From positions 62,001-126,000 of the forward strand of contig NZ_CAJGZN010000003.1 of the NCBI RefSeq assembly GCF_904846235.1: DNA of 64,000 nucleotides, in the 5' to 3' direction. Shown in pieces: positions 29,603-38,200 of the stretch (position 1 is the first letter of the stretch; every line of letters begins with the position of its first letter). The translations under genes were made by a program, and so were the position numbers. Below the pieces are notes generated by a model. The model was not told the origin of the DNA. It saw only the letters and a program-made list of their open reading frames with translations, and ran no database searches. Source of the stretch: Psychrobacter immobilis (GTDB lineage: Bacteria; Pseudomonadota; Gammaproteobacteria; Pseudomonadales; Moraxellaceae).

Positions 29603-29857
29603 TTAATAAAACTCTATCCTGCTCAGTACATGCTCTTGTATTAGATAGGCGCAGATGTACGCACTTGGCCATGCAAACATAAAGGCCAATCCCCAAGAAT
29701 GCATCAACTCTGCAAAAAAGCCATCAACGTAGCCTACTTTTACCAATAATAGCGCTGACGAGATAATAAGCGACATCATCATAGCCATCAGACCTGTAAA
29801 GATAAGGCGATAGAGCTTGCGACGAATGCGTATTCTAATCGTGGGGAAGTTGGTCAT
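29603..29857 (-). CDS. DUF2798 family small membrane protein
   Basis: This 84 aa protein has two predicted membrane helices (about LIFTGLMAMMMSLIISSALLL and LAFMFAWPSAYICAYLI), as in DUF2798 proteins of unknown role. The frame extends upstream to a TTG, but ATG at 29857 (MTNFPTIRIRIRRKLYR) has AGGA 11 nt before it and begins at the conserved basic stretch, so it is preferred. Confidence 0.7.
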   Translation of the reverse strand: MTNFPTIRIRIRRKLYRLIFTGLMAMMMSLIISSALLLVKVGYVDGFFAELMHSWGLAFMFAWPSAYICAYLIQEHVLSRIEFY

Positions 29858-30200
29858 AGTATTTGGTGTCCTACAGGATGATAGCAATTAATGACGCTCA
29901 GCCTATGATGCTGGCGTATGGCACAAATATAATTATGCGGTAATAAATAAGCGTAACTGACAAGATAGTTGGCTACGAGCGCACATGATACGCTTCGAAA
30001 ATGAGTAGGTAAAATCGTTATTATTAATGGTAGGGTTTGCGATATGTTATTAATATGATTATTGTCTTTAAGGCAGCATTTTCAAAATTTTTAAGAGATT
30101 ATTTCTAAAACGAATATCTCTAAAAATAGCGCGTTCTCAACAGTCGATTTTGCTACGATAACTTACTATAACTAAGACCAAAAACAACTAGGAGTATAGT
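29858..30200. other. Intergenic region between DUF2798 gene and racemase
   Basis: About 340 AT-rich bases between divergent genes. No gene, hairpin or convincing promoter was seen. Confidence 0.4.
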
Positions 30201-30920
30201 ATGGCAGTTCAAGAACAACGAGATTCTCAACAAAAAACATTAGGAATCATCGGTGGTATGAGCTGGGAAAGTACCGAGAGCTATTATCGTCTGATCAATG
30301 AAGGTGTCAAGCATCAGCTTGGCGGACTACATTCAGCAGATTTGTTGATTCATAGTGTGGATTTTGCGTTGATCAATACGTTACAGGAGCAAGGCAGATG
30401 GGACGAGCTAGGTGTGATAATGGCTAACAGTGCTCAACGTCTACAAGCAGCTGGCGTACAAGGAATCATGATTGCCTCTAACACGATGCACAAACTGGTT
30501 GATGACGTGAGCTCCGCCACAGACTTGCCATTGACTCATATCGCTGATGCGACTACTGATGCTATCAAAAAACAAAATCTTACCAAAATAGCCTTACTTG
30601 GCACTCAGTTTACGATGACTCAAGATTTCTATAAGCAGCGTCTGATTGATGCGGGTTTACAAGTATTGATACCAGAAGATGAGGCGAGAGCAGAAGTACA
30701 TCGCATTATCAAAAAAGAGCTGTGTGTCGGTGAATTTAAAGACAGCTCACGAGAGTATTATCGTCAAGTGATTAAAGATTTGGCAGCGCAAGGGGCAGAG
30801 GGTGTGATCTTGGGCTGCACAGAGATTGGTCTACTTATTAAACAGGCTGATAGCCCGATACCTGTATTTGATACCACAGCGATTCATGCAGCGGCGGCGG
30901 TAGATTTTTTGTTAGAGTAG
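30201..30920 (+). CDS. Aspartate/glutamate racemase family protein (YgeA-like)
   Basis: Cofactor-independent racemases of this family use two facing residues. The 239 aa protein begins LGIIGGMSWESTESYYRLIN, has MIASNTMHK at the first catalytic position and LGCTEIGLL at the second. The first site has Thr rather than Cys while the second keeps Cys, as in E. coli YgeA, which has an asymmetric Thr/Cys pair. It is probably a broad amino acid racemase rather than MurI. AGGAG precedes the ATG. It converges with the nitronate monooxygenase gene, 26 bp away. Confidence 0.87.
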   Translation: MAVQEQRDSQQKTLGIIGGMSWESTESYYRLINEGVKHQLGGLHSADLLIHSVDFALINTLQEQGRWDELGVIMANSAQRLQAAGVQGIMIASNTMHKLVDDVSSATDLPLTHIADATTDAIKKQNLTKIALLGTQFTMTQDFYKQRLIDAGLQVLIPEDEARAEVHRIIKKELCVGEFKDSSREYYRQVIKDLAAQGAEGVILGCTEIGLLIKQADSPIPVFDTTAIHAAAAVDFLLE

Positions 30921-30946
30921 TGCGAACTGATAAAAATATTTTAAGC

Positions 30947-31990
30947 CTATAACGTTTTTACCAGTCGCTCAAGCAGTTCAAACGTGCTCTCTTGTTTGAC
31001 TAAAGTTACCCCTTGTCCTGCCCATAAAGATTGATGTTCTGCATCCATATTTTTAGAGGCATGAGCTCGCATAGATTTGGACATGGCATTTAATTGTGGG
31101 TAGGGCGGTAGCTCGTCAGCGCTTTCAAATTGAGCAAAATCACGTAGATAATCGTTTAATAAACCACGAGCGAGCTTACCTGAAAATAATCGAGTTAAGC
31201 GCGTTTCTGAGCTGCGCCTGCTGTGACTGGCATCGAGTAAGGCTTGTTTATAAGTATCATTGATACCGCATTGGTCGGTGGTCAAAAACGCCGTCCCCAT
31301 TTGTGCAAGCTCAGCACCTGCCGCTTGTACTGCTTTGATATCCTGTCCCGTCATAATGCCACCTGCTGCAATCAAAGGAATATCAGTACAGGCGCGGGTT
31401 TGGGCAATCAAAGTCAATAATCCCAATGGATCGCTTTCACTTTGCGGTAACCAACCACCGCGATGTCCACCCGCTTCAACCCCTTGTACACATACCGCAT
31501 CTGCGCCAATATCTGCCCATGCTTTCGCTTCTAGTGGATGATTGGCGGTACCGATGACGCGTGTGCCGAGACTTTGCAGACGCTGAACTTGCTCAGCACT
31601 GATAATGCCAAAGGTAAAACTGGCAACGGGAACGGGATTGTCATAGAGCACTTGTAGCTGCTCTGCGAAGCTCTGCGCTGGGCGTTCAGGTAGTGTAAAT
31701 TCAATATTATTGTCTTGATAGTATTGACTTAGCCAAGCGGGAATTTCGGTATCAAAGGTCGTAGATTCTTGCTCAGACAATACCATGAGATTGATCATAA
31801 ACGGTCGGTTAGTGAGCGATTTAATGGTATCAATTTGGCTGGTCAAAACATTTGGCGCCGTCATGCCAGATCCTAATGAGCCCAGTCCACCAAAATTACT
31901 CACCATCGCTGCCAGCTCAGGCGTGGTTGCACCTGCCATTGGCGCTTGAATGATAGGGTAGGTTAAGTTTAGAGTATCAAGTAAGGTCAT
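30947..31990 (-). CDS. Nitronate monooxygenase
   Basis: This flavoenzyme family oxidises alkyl nitronates such as propionate-3-nitronate. The 347 aa protein has the TIM-barrel start YPIIQAPMAGATTPELAAMV, a GGLGSLGSG phosphate-binding segment, VQGVEAGGHRGGW with the catalytic-type His, and the FMN-binding end PLIAAGGIMTGQDIKAVQAA. The identity is strong at family level; class I or II is not resolved. Confidence 0.9.
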   Translation of the reverse strand: MTLLDTLNLTYPIIQAPMAGATTPELAAMVSNFGGLGSLGSGMTAPNVLTSQIDTIKSLTNRPFMINLMVLSEQESTTFDTEIPAWLSQYYQDNNIEFTLPERPAQSFAEQLQVLYDNPVPVASFTFGIISAEQVQRLQSLGTRVIGTANHPLEAKAWADIGADAVCVQGVEAGGHRGGWLPQSESDPLGLLTLIAQTRACTDIPLIAAGGIMTGQDIKAVQAAGAELAQMGTAFLTTDQCGINDTYKQALLDASHSRRSSETRLTRLFSGKLARGLLNDYLRDFAQFESADELPPYPQLNAMSKSMRAHASKNMDAEHQSLWAGQGVTLVKQESTFELLERLVKTL

Positions 31991-32144
31991 GATGGGTAGC
32001 CTTTTATTAAGGTGTTTGCATGGCTTACTGTAGCAGAGGTAGGCAGTGCGCGTGTTAGATAGTGTTTATTTAGTTGCTAAATAGGTCAGAAGAGAGAGTT
32101 TTGACTACGTAGTTGTAGTTAAGTAGCTATAGTTTATGAAAGGA

Positions 32145-33602
32145 TTACTCTTTAGGGCCAGTAGAGGGTAGTTTATTAACAGTTTTATCGAAGATACCAA
32201 TTAGAGGAGCATTATCACCATGCTTTTTATCTAATGTACTTGAAGCATTCATAGCTATAGTGTCAATAGCAGCAGCTAAAAGTTTTTCTAGTAAAGGTTC
32301 TTTGTTCTCACTATCAAGTTCTTCTATCTGAAGCTTAAAACTCTGATAGGACTTAGCCAAAGCTTCCTTATGAGCGTATTCTTGTTTCAGCCTCTCCGCT
32401 TCACTTCTTCTTTTAGAAGCAAATACCGCAAACCATATAACAGGTAAAACAACGGGTAATCGTTGAAGTAAGAACACACCTATATCATTAAGAAAGTTAC
32501 GACTAGTAAGGTTTGTCGAGAACTCAGTAAAAAACAAACTATGTATGGTCAGAAAACCTGATATAACTAAAAGAAGAAAAATAGATATAGCAAAATATTT
32601 TGAATATTTTGCTATAGGTTCATTGAAGGAAATACTTAAATCATGGTATGCACTAGCCAATCCAGCACTTGTCGCACCAGGTATTAGACTCTCAATATTT
32701 GCTTTTATAGCTTGATACTGGTCTGTCTGAGCACTCATCAATGAGACTAAATCATTCCTTCTCTCGTTAATTTCAAATTTGAGTCCGTTGTTTATATTGC
32801 CTTCTTCATTTGGCTCACCAAAAATTTTTTTATGAAAATCGTCTAATTCATCAAGTTGTACAGATAAGTCATCTCGAATTTGTTGTGCTTCTATTTTTGC
32901 AGTACTTATTATCTCTTGCGCTTCTTCGATTTTAGACTTTATGGAATCTTCATCTACCAAAAGAGAACTATAAAAGTCTTCTATCTTAGAGTGTTGGTCG
33001 TCGATAGATTCTTCCAAACCCTTAAGCTTTGTCTGTAGTGATGATTCTTCGTTTGTACCTACTAAAAATTCATCATATAACTTTGAAATACTTTCCTTGT
33101 ACCCAAGTAATTCATCGTTGATATCTGCAGACATACTTAGCTTTTCTTTTAATTCCTTAACCAAGTTATCATTCTTGTTTTTATAAGCACCTAGCTGACT
33201 TGTGATGTATTCAATATAGATATCGAAAGCTGGCTTCATAGCTTCGATTTTAGCTAAAGATTCTTGGAAATAGGGAGTGAGCTTGGAAAGTAATATATCT
33301 ACTGAGTTATTAGCTGCTAGAACAGTCGCTTCAGTTTTAGTGTTAATAGCATCCTCGACACTTGCTTTACAGCTTATACAATGATTTTTACATTCGCTCC
33401 ATAAGGTTAAAGGAACAAGTTCACTATCAATACTTTTTATAGTCCCATCTATGTAAGTAATAACCTTTAATAACCGAGCAAACTCTTGAGTAGGCTCATT
33501 TGCTTCATCATCAGTATCTACTATAGACACATCGCAAATTTTATTTGCTAACTCTTGCCACTCATTTAAGAAGCTTTCATATTCACTATTTCTATTAGCC
33601 AT
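32145..33602 (-). CDS. Coiled-coil protein with two C-terminal membrane helices, unknown function
   Basis: The 485 aa protein is not recognised. Numbering from the GTG at 33611, it has a Cys cluster C-x3-C-x2-C at about 74-81, a long coiled-coil-like region from about 140 to 300 rich in Glu, Lys, Asp and Ser, two membrane helices at about 339-361 and 376-398, and a charged C-terminal tail. ATG at 33602 is used; GTG at 33611 is equally possible as neither has a clear ribosome site. The gene is AT-rich against its neighbours and stands alone, so it is probably accessory. A structural or sensor role at the membrane is only a guess. Confidence 0.6.
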   Translation of the reverse strand: MANRNSEYESFLNEWQELANKICDVSIVDTDDEANEPTQEFARLLKVITYIDGTIKSIDSELVPLTLWSECKNHCISCKASVEDAINTKTEATVLAANNSVDILLSKLTPYFQESLAKIEAMKPAFDIYIEYITSQLGAYKNKNDNLVKELKEKLSMSADINDELLGYKESISKLYDEFLVGTNEESSLQTKLKGLEESIDDQHSKIEDFYSSLLVDEDSIKSKIEEAQEIISTAKIEAQQIRDDLSVQLDELDDFHKKIFGEPNEEGNINNGLKFEINERRNDLVSLMSAQTDQYQAIKANIESLIPGATSAGLASAYHDLSISFNEPIAKYSKYFAISIFLLLVISGFLTIHSLFFTEFSTNLTSRNFLNDIGVFLLQRLPVVLPVIWFAVFASKRRSEAERLKQEYAHKEALAKSYQSFKLQIEELDSENKEPLLEKLLAAAIDTIAMNASSTLDKKHGDNAPLIGIFDKTVNKLPSTGPKE

Positions 33603-33784
33603 AAAATTCACGCTTATTTGAGCATATAAGTGAATATGATATTAGCATACTAAAGTTGATATATTTGTCTAAGTTCTTAGAATTCTGGCAAAACAAAAAA
33701 AGAGCCAATCATCCAAGCCACCAAAAAGATGACTAAGAAAACTGACTCACTTCTATAGCTTGATTAACTGAATTTGCTTATGTC

Positions 33785-34162
33785 CTAATTCAACTGCAAC
33801 GACCCTTTCGCATTCATCAGTAGCTCAACCACATCATCACCACTAATTATTTCAAAGCGCTTGTCGATATCTGACTCTTCTACACCGTTGTGTTTCATAC
33901 AAGCGCCGCAGACCAATACTTGACCACCTTTTTCGATAAAGGCTTCTAGTAACTCACCAGCTGGCTCAAACGGATCGCCGATATCTACATTGTCTAGCGC
34001 GTTTGGTTTTGCCAGATGTACGGCATCCACCATTAATATCACAGTAGCAGAATGGCCTTTTTTCAGTGCCACGCCTGCCATGGTAAATGCTAAAGTAATT
34101 TTGCTTGGATTTGATTCGCTATTATCAAATAGCGTGCCGACATAATCTGTTGTATTAGCCAT
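33785..34162 (-). CDS. DsrE/DsrF-like family protein
   Basis: The 125 aa protein has the DsrE fold pattern: TLAFTMAGVALKKGHSATVILMVDAV, then a loop, then GGQVLVCGACMKHNGV with Cys residues at the site that carries persulfide in sulfur-relay relatives. Sulfur transfer is possible but the family includes proteins of unknown role. AAGGAGAATAAT precedes the ATG. No tus or dsr partner is nearby. Confidence 0.82.
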   Translation of the reverse strand: MANTTDYVGTLFDNSESNPSKITLAFTMAGVALKKGHSATVILMVDAVHLAKPNALDNVDIGDPFEPAGELLEAFIEKGGQVLVCGACMKHNGVEESDIDKRFEIISGDDVVELLMNAKGSLQLN

Positions 34163-34339
34163 ATTATTCTCCTTATAAGACTATATTTGTTCTGTCTGAG
34201 TATGTACTCACTACTATCCTAACATTTATTATATGTATTTATATAATGAGTTGTTATGAAATAGTAGCTATAAGGTTGCTTGCTTGTACTATCTGTTAAA
34301 TAAGCTAAAAGTAATAGATTTCTAGCTTATAAAGTTAAG

Positions 34340-34891
34340 TTAGTCAGCTGTATCGACAGGCGGCCACGGACGATCAGCATCACTTTTGATCCACTCAGCC
34401 ACGTAACCCGTTGGCGGTAGATCCCATTCAGACTGACCCAACGCAGCCAGTACTTGTGCCGTGTCGATCACTCTACCACCCTTGGTCACACCAGTACGCA
34501 GTAGTCCAGATGAGCAAGGCTGTCCTTTGACCCACATTGATTGCTCTATATACAACCAGCGCGCATCAATACCGACGATTTTGGTCTTGAGCGTGACTTT
34601 TTGAAAGGCGCGAATACGCTTACGGTATTGAATAGTGCTGCCAGCGATGACCAAACCCCAGCGTTGTTTTAACAATTGCTTGCCAAGCCCAGTCCGTACT
34701 GCAAAGTCCATACGACCCAAATCATAAAGCGTAAATACGCGGCCGTTATTCATCTCCAAAAAATTATCTATATCGGATAAGCGGCAGCGAAACTGAATTT
34801 CACTGGTGTCCTTAAACGTCAGTGTATCGCCCTTTTTTGCCTTTAGGGCAGCATGAGCAATGGTGCTAGCATAACGGATAAATGGGTACAT
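34340..34891 (-). CDS. Thioesterase family protein (hotdog fold)
   Basis: The 183 aa protein has the hotdog pattern of acyl-CoA thioesterase relatives: FRCRLSDIDNFLEMNNGRVFTLYDLGRMDFAVR, then a beta stretch VTLKTKIVGIDARWLYIEQSM. DIDNFLEMNN is the active-site helix region of this group. It lies next to the YheT-like hydrolase on the same strand. The substrate is unknown. Confidence 0.8.
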   Translation of the reverse strand: MYPFIRYASTIAHAALKAKKGDTLTFKDTSEIQFRCRLSDIDNFLEMNNGRVFTLYDLGRMDFAVRTGLGKQLLKQRWGLVIAGSTIQYRKRIRAFQKVTLKTKIVGIDARWLYIEQSMWVKGQPCSSGLLRTGVTKGGRVIDTAQVLAALGQSEWDLPPTGYVAEWIKSDADRPWPPVDTAD

Positions 34892-34950
34892 AAAACACTC
34901 TCAAAAGGTTATAAACATTGGCGTTATTATTTTGTCATTGATGACAGTAA

Positions 34951-36048
34951 TTATTTATTGTTAGAGACTACATCTTGAGATGTTTCGCTAGTAGAAGCCA
35001 CACCAATCCAATTAAAATAAGCGCTGACCGTCTCAGGTATCCAGTTAATATCGAATTTTGAAGTCTTGGACTTTTTATCATTGGTGACAGACGATTTGCT
35101 TTTGGAATGACCGTTGTCTGAGCGATAACGTAGATAACCGATGTGCCCACCGTGCGCAGTATCTAAGATAGTGACACTCTCAGAGACATCATTTGGCGTA
35201 GCAGTGAAGCCAATGAAAGGGTCGTCCTTTGCACTGATTAATAGCAGAGGGTGAGTGACGTTGCGCAAATACGGCATGGCGGATGCAGTATGGTAATAGT
35301 CGTTTTTGGAGCGATATCCGTGACGCGGCGCGGTAAAGATGTCATCGAAATCACTGATACGATTGGCAGCTTTGATAGAGTTGATTTCATCTTGAGTGAG
35401 ATCGTTTGCCAATGCTTTTTTGATAATTGGGTTAAGCAGATAAGGCGTATAGATACGATGACTCAAAAAGCTGTGCATAGTAATGGCAGCTGAAGACATA
35501 TCGACTGGCGCGGAGATAACAACGGCACCTTTACAAAGGACTTTGTCCTCATATTCGCCCATGTATTTGGCCAGTGCATTACCACCTAATGAAACGCCAA
35601 CGGCATAGATATTGGCATACTGCTCATGCAAATTCTGTAGCGCATGATGCACCTCGTCCGTATCGCCGGCATTATAAAATACTGTACCACTAGCAGGAAT
35701 ACCACCGCAGCTACGGAAATGTGCCACCACAAAATGCCAGCCTTGCGTGTGCATTTGGTACGCTAGTGCGCGGGCGTAATGACTGTCACTACTGCCTTCC
35801 ATACCGTGGAATAGTACAATCAATGGGGTTTGCTCAAGCTCGCCATCTTTTGATGCTTCTACAGGATGCGCATCATAAAAGTCATAGGCAATATCGCTCT
35901 CGTCCAGTGAGTCTTTTTCGACCACACGGCGGTAGGTCGGTGCCTTTGGTGCGAAAAACTTAGGCAAGATGCTTTGTAAGTGTGGATTGGTTAGCCAAAA
36001 GGGTGGCTTAAAAGGGGCTGGAGAAAAAGGTTTGGTTGAAGTTGACAT
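34951..36048 (-). CDS. YheT family alpha/beta hydrolase
   Basis: The 365 aa protein matches the YheT group of predicted esterases: FWLTNPHLQSILPKFF near the start, oxyanion region FHGMEGSSDSHYARALA, HFRSCGG, nucleophile elbow GVSLGGN, an Asp in the ISAKDDPFIG segment, and His in TAHGGHIGYL near the end. These give a complete catalytic triad. The true substrate is not known for the family. It shares direction with the thioesterase gene 59 bp downstream. Confidence 0.88.
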   Translation of the reverse strand: MSTSTKPFSPAPFKPPFWLTNPHLQSILPKFFAPKAPTYRRVVEKDSLDESDIAYDFYDAHPVEASKDGELEQTPLIVLFHGMEGSSDSHYARALAYQMHTQGWHFVVAHFRSCGGIPASGTVFYNAGDTDEVHHALQNLHEQYANIYAVGVSLGGNALAKYMGEYEDKVLCKGAVVISAPVDMSSAAITMHSFLSHRIYTPYLLNPIIKKALANDLTQDEINSIKAANRISDFDDIFTAPRHGYRSKNDYYHTASAMPYLRNVTHPLLLISAKDDPFIGFTATPNDVSESVTILDTAHGGHIGYLRYRSDNGHSKSKSSVTNDKKSKTSKFDINWIPETVSAYFNWIGVASTSETSQDVVSNNK

Positions 36049-36304
36049 ATTTTGGTCTTATTTAATGATCGTGGAAAAACAAATAGAGTAGTGTGATAAA
36101 GGTTTTTTTATCATAACGCCAGTACCTGTGAAAACCAATAATTTTCAGTGAACGCATAATTACTGAAAACAGCTACTGAAAGCAATTACTGAGAAGTAGC
36201 TGCTAAAAAGTATTTACCAAGAAGCAATTATTGAAAAATCTAACAAATAAGCATATTGAAAAGAGAACTATCTAAAATGGCCGATGAGAGTAGTTAGTTA
36301 GGTT
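36049..36304. repeat. Degenerate short repeats between yheT-like and yigZ
   Basis: From about 36155 to 36265 the sequence holds several imperfect copies of AATTACTGAAAA-like units at irregular spacing. No gene is visible. Confidence 0.3.
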
Positions 36305-36907
36305 TTATTTTTCTGGCATATCTAATACTCGACCATCCATTGCTAAGCGCGCTTTTAAATTTTCGACATCTGCTTCAGCAAGTGTGGCGGTTAAGATTAC
36401 TTGCTTGCTATAGGCGACATCGTCGATATGACCACCAAGGCTCTCTATCATATAGCGGCATTGCGCTTCGGTCGCAAACTCTGCCAGTATTTGAATTTGG
36501 GTCATCGGTACATAAGGGTTCAATATCATCTCATCGACGGCCGCTTGGGCAGAGCCTGCATAAGCACGGGTAAGACCGCCAGCACCCAATTTGATACCAC
36601 CGAAGTAACGCACCACGATGACAATCACATTGCCGATCGACTTATGCTGCAGTACATTTAATATCGGTCGACCAGCTGTACCACTTGGCTCGCCATCATC
36701 ATCGAAACCAGCACTAGTGGTATTATCTGGATCACCGATGATGTATGCCCAGCAGAAATGCCGTGCATCGGGATATTGCTCGCGCAGTTGTTCCACGTGA
36801 AACATTGCTTGCTCACGAGAGGTCACCGGATAGGCGTAAGCGATAAACTCAGATTTTTTAATTTCGAGTCGCGTGGTAACGGCACGTTTTAACGTTTGAT
36901 AGCTCAT
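36305..36907 (-). CDS. yigZ: YigZ/IMPACT family protein
   Basis: The 200 aa protein has the IMPACT signature: KKSEFIAYAYPV, then HFCWAYIIGD, DDGEPSGTAGRPILNVL and VVRYFGGIKLGAGGLTRAY. The eukaryotic IMPACT relative regulates Gcn2; the bacterial role is unclear and probably linked to translation stress. A parS site is embedded at 36790-36803, encoding the MFHVEQL stretch. Confidence 0.92.
   Translation of the reverse strand: MSYQTLKRAVTTRLEIKKSEFIAYAYPVTSREQAMFHVEQLREQYPDARHFCWAYIIGDPDNTTSAGFDDDGEPSGTAGRPILNVLQHKSIGNVIVIVVRYFGGIKLGAGGLTRAYAGSAQAAVDEMILNPYVPMTQIQILAEFATEAQCRYMIESLGGHIDDVAYSKQVILTATLAEADVENLKARLAMDGRVLDMPEK
36790..36803. promoter_or_regulatory. parS: parS centromere site inside yigZ
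   Basis: GTTCCACGTGAAAC with flanking T and A gives TGTTCCACGTGAAACA, the 16-bp parS sequence known from B. subtilis. It is an asymmetric version of the other sites here and lies about 30 kb from oriC. Confidence 0.8.
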
Positions 36908-37022
36908 ATTTCATCAGGCTTAGGTTGGATATGTTAAACTGGTCTGACTTTCACTGGCTTTTGTATTGGGCACAGTGTTCATTTAATTTTTCATTATAGT
37001 ACCATTTCTAACCATCGAAGAT

Positions 37023-37062
37023 AACGAGCCGCTCACGGCTGAGTGCTGGCGTCGTTAGTTTC
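37023..37062 (+). other. Hairpin in the leader of the rsuA-like gene
   Basis: AACGA and TCGTT enclose AGCCGCTCACGGCT and a further G/C stretch, giving a compact stem-loop 40-80 bp before the start. No T-run follows. The function is unknown. Confidence 0.35.
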
Positions 37063-37104
37063 TGATTTAGGGCTGGTATAATAAAACCGATGGTAGTAAA
37101 TAGT

Positions 37105-37809
37105 ATGCGTTTAGATAAATTCATTAGTAAAGCCACCGAGCTGTCGCGTAAAGAGTCAAAAAAGATCATGCACGCCGGCGAAATCACCGTAAACGATCAA
37201 GTAGTCAAAGATCCTGGCCTACATGTCGATGTGGTCAATGATGATGTGATGTGGGCAGGCGAGCCGTTGTCGGTCGCTGCGGGTAATCGCTATATCTTGT
37301 TGTATAAGCCTGAAGGCTTCGAGTGCACGCTAAAAGTTAAAGAATATCCAATCGTCACTGAACTGATTGCTGTACCAGAATTGGGCAGCTTGCGTATCGC
37401 TGGGCGTCTCGATGTCGATACCACTGGCGCATTGCTGATGAGTGATGATGGCGGCTGGCTGCACCGTGTCACCAGTCCTAAGCACGAGCATGCAAAGGTG
37501 TACGAGCTGACTTTGGCAGATGCAATGGATAGTGATGCACAAGAAAAAGCCGTTAAGAAAGTGGCTGAAGGCATCTTGCTTGAAGGGGATTACGAGCCAA
37601 CCAAGCCTGCTGTTCTTGAGTTCATTGATGAAAAATATGCACGCCTGACATTAGAGCAGGGCAAATACCATCAGGTCAAACGTATGATGGGCTACTTCGG
37701 TAATCGAGTCACGGAGCTGCACCGCGCCAGTATCGGTCACATCAATCTAGAGGGTCTAGAAAAAGGCGACAGTCGTTTCTTAACGCCAGAAGAAGTTGCC
37801 AAGTTTTAA
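37105..37809 (+). CDS. rsuA: RsuA-type 16S rRNA pseudouridine synthase
   Basis: RsuA makes pseudouridine 516 in 16S rRNA. The 234 aa protein has an N-terminal S4 RNA-binding part (MRLDKFISKATELSRKESKK), the catalytic segment IAGRLDVDTTGALLMSDDG with the conserved Asp, and QGKYHQVKRMMGYFG at the C-terminal side. ATG at 37105 is preferred over 37090 because it aligns with the usual MRLDKF start. The related synthases RluB, RluE and RluF are alternatives, but the length suits RsuA. Confidence 0.9.
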   Translation: MRLDKFISKATELSRKESKKIMHAGEITVNDQVVKDPGLHVDVVNDDVMWAGEPLSVAAGNRYILLYKPEGFECTLKVKEYPIVTELIAVPELGSLRIAGRLDVDTTGALLMSDDGGWLHRVTSPKHEHAKVYELTLADAMDSDAQEKAVKKVAEGILLEGDYEPTKPAVLEFIDEKYARLTLEQGKYHQVKRMMGYFGNRVTELHRASIGHINLEGLEKGDSRFLTPEEVAKF

Positions 37810-38200
37810 TAAATGAGCATTGAAACTATTAAGCTTTGGCATTGATACTTATCTTGAAATTATCGTTTTAAACCCATTAGCAGCCGCTACCCAGTGTGCT
37901 GCTTTTTGCGGTCTGCTATATTACGTTTATGTCTACTATCTGGCTGTGTTGCCTATCTCTTAAAGCTAAGTAGCAGTTTTGCGACATTAGCCATTTAGTG
38001 TTTTGCAAAACTATCCCATATGCTACAGTCTTTTTTATCTATACTTTTTTATCTATATTTTTATGGCAGACAACCCTTAAACCAATTCCAAGAACCTGAC
38101 TAATCAGAAAATGTATTGCTACCTTTCAGTGAGTGGGAGATTTGGAATTGGTCTTGATATTGAAAACTGCCATTATTAAAAACCAGATAGGAATCTCTCT
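37810..38200 (+). other. Intergenic region upstream of the dsbC-like gene
   Basis: No gene is seen. Besides the terminator at 37879-37907, it holds a tandem 14-bp duplication CTTTTTTATCTATA at 38030-38057 and an 11-bp perfect inverted repeat, ACCAATTCCAA at 38081-38091 and TTGGAATTGGT at 38142-38152, in the leader of the next gene. Confidence 0.5.
37879..37907 (+). terminator. Terminator of the rsuA-like gene
   Basis: AGCAGC and GCTGCT form a 6-bp stem with a 15-17 nt loop followed by TTTT. It is modest but correctly placed about 70 bp after the stop. Confidence 0.5.
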
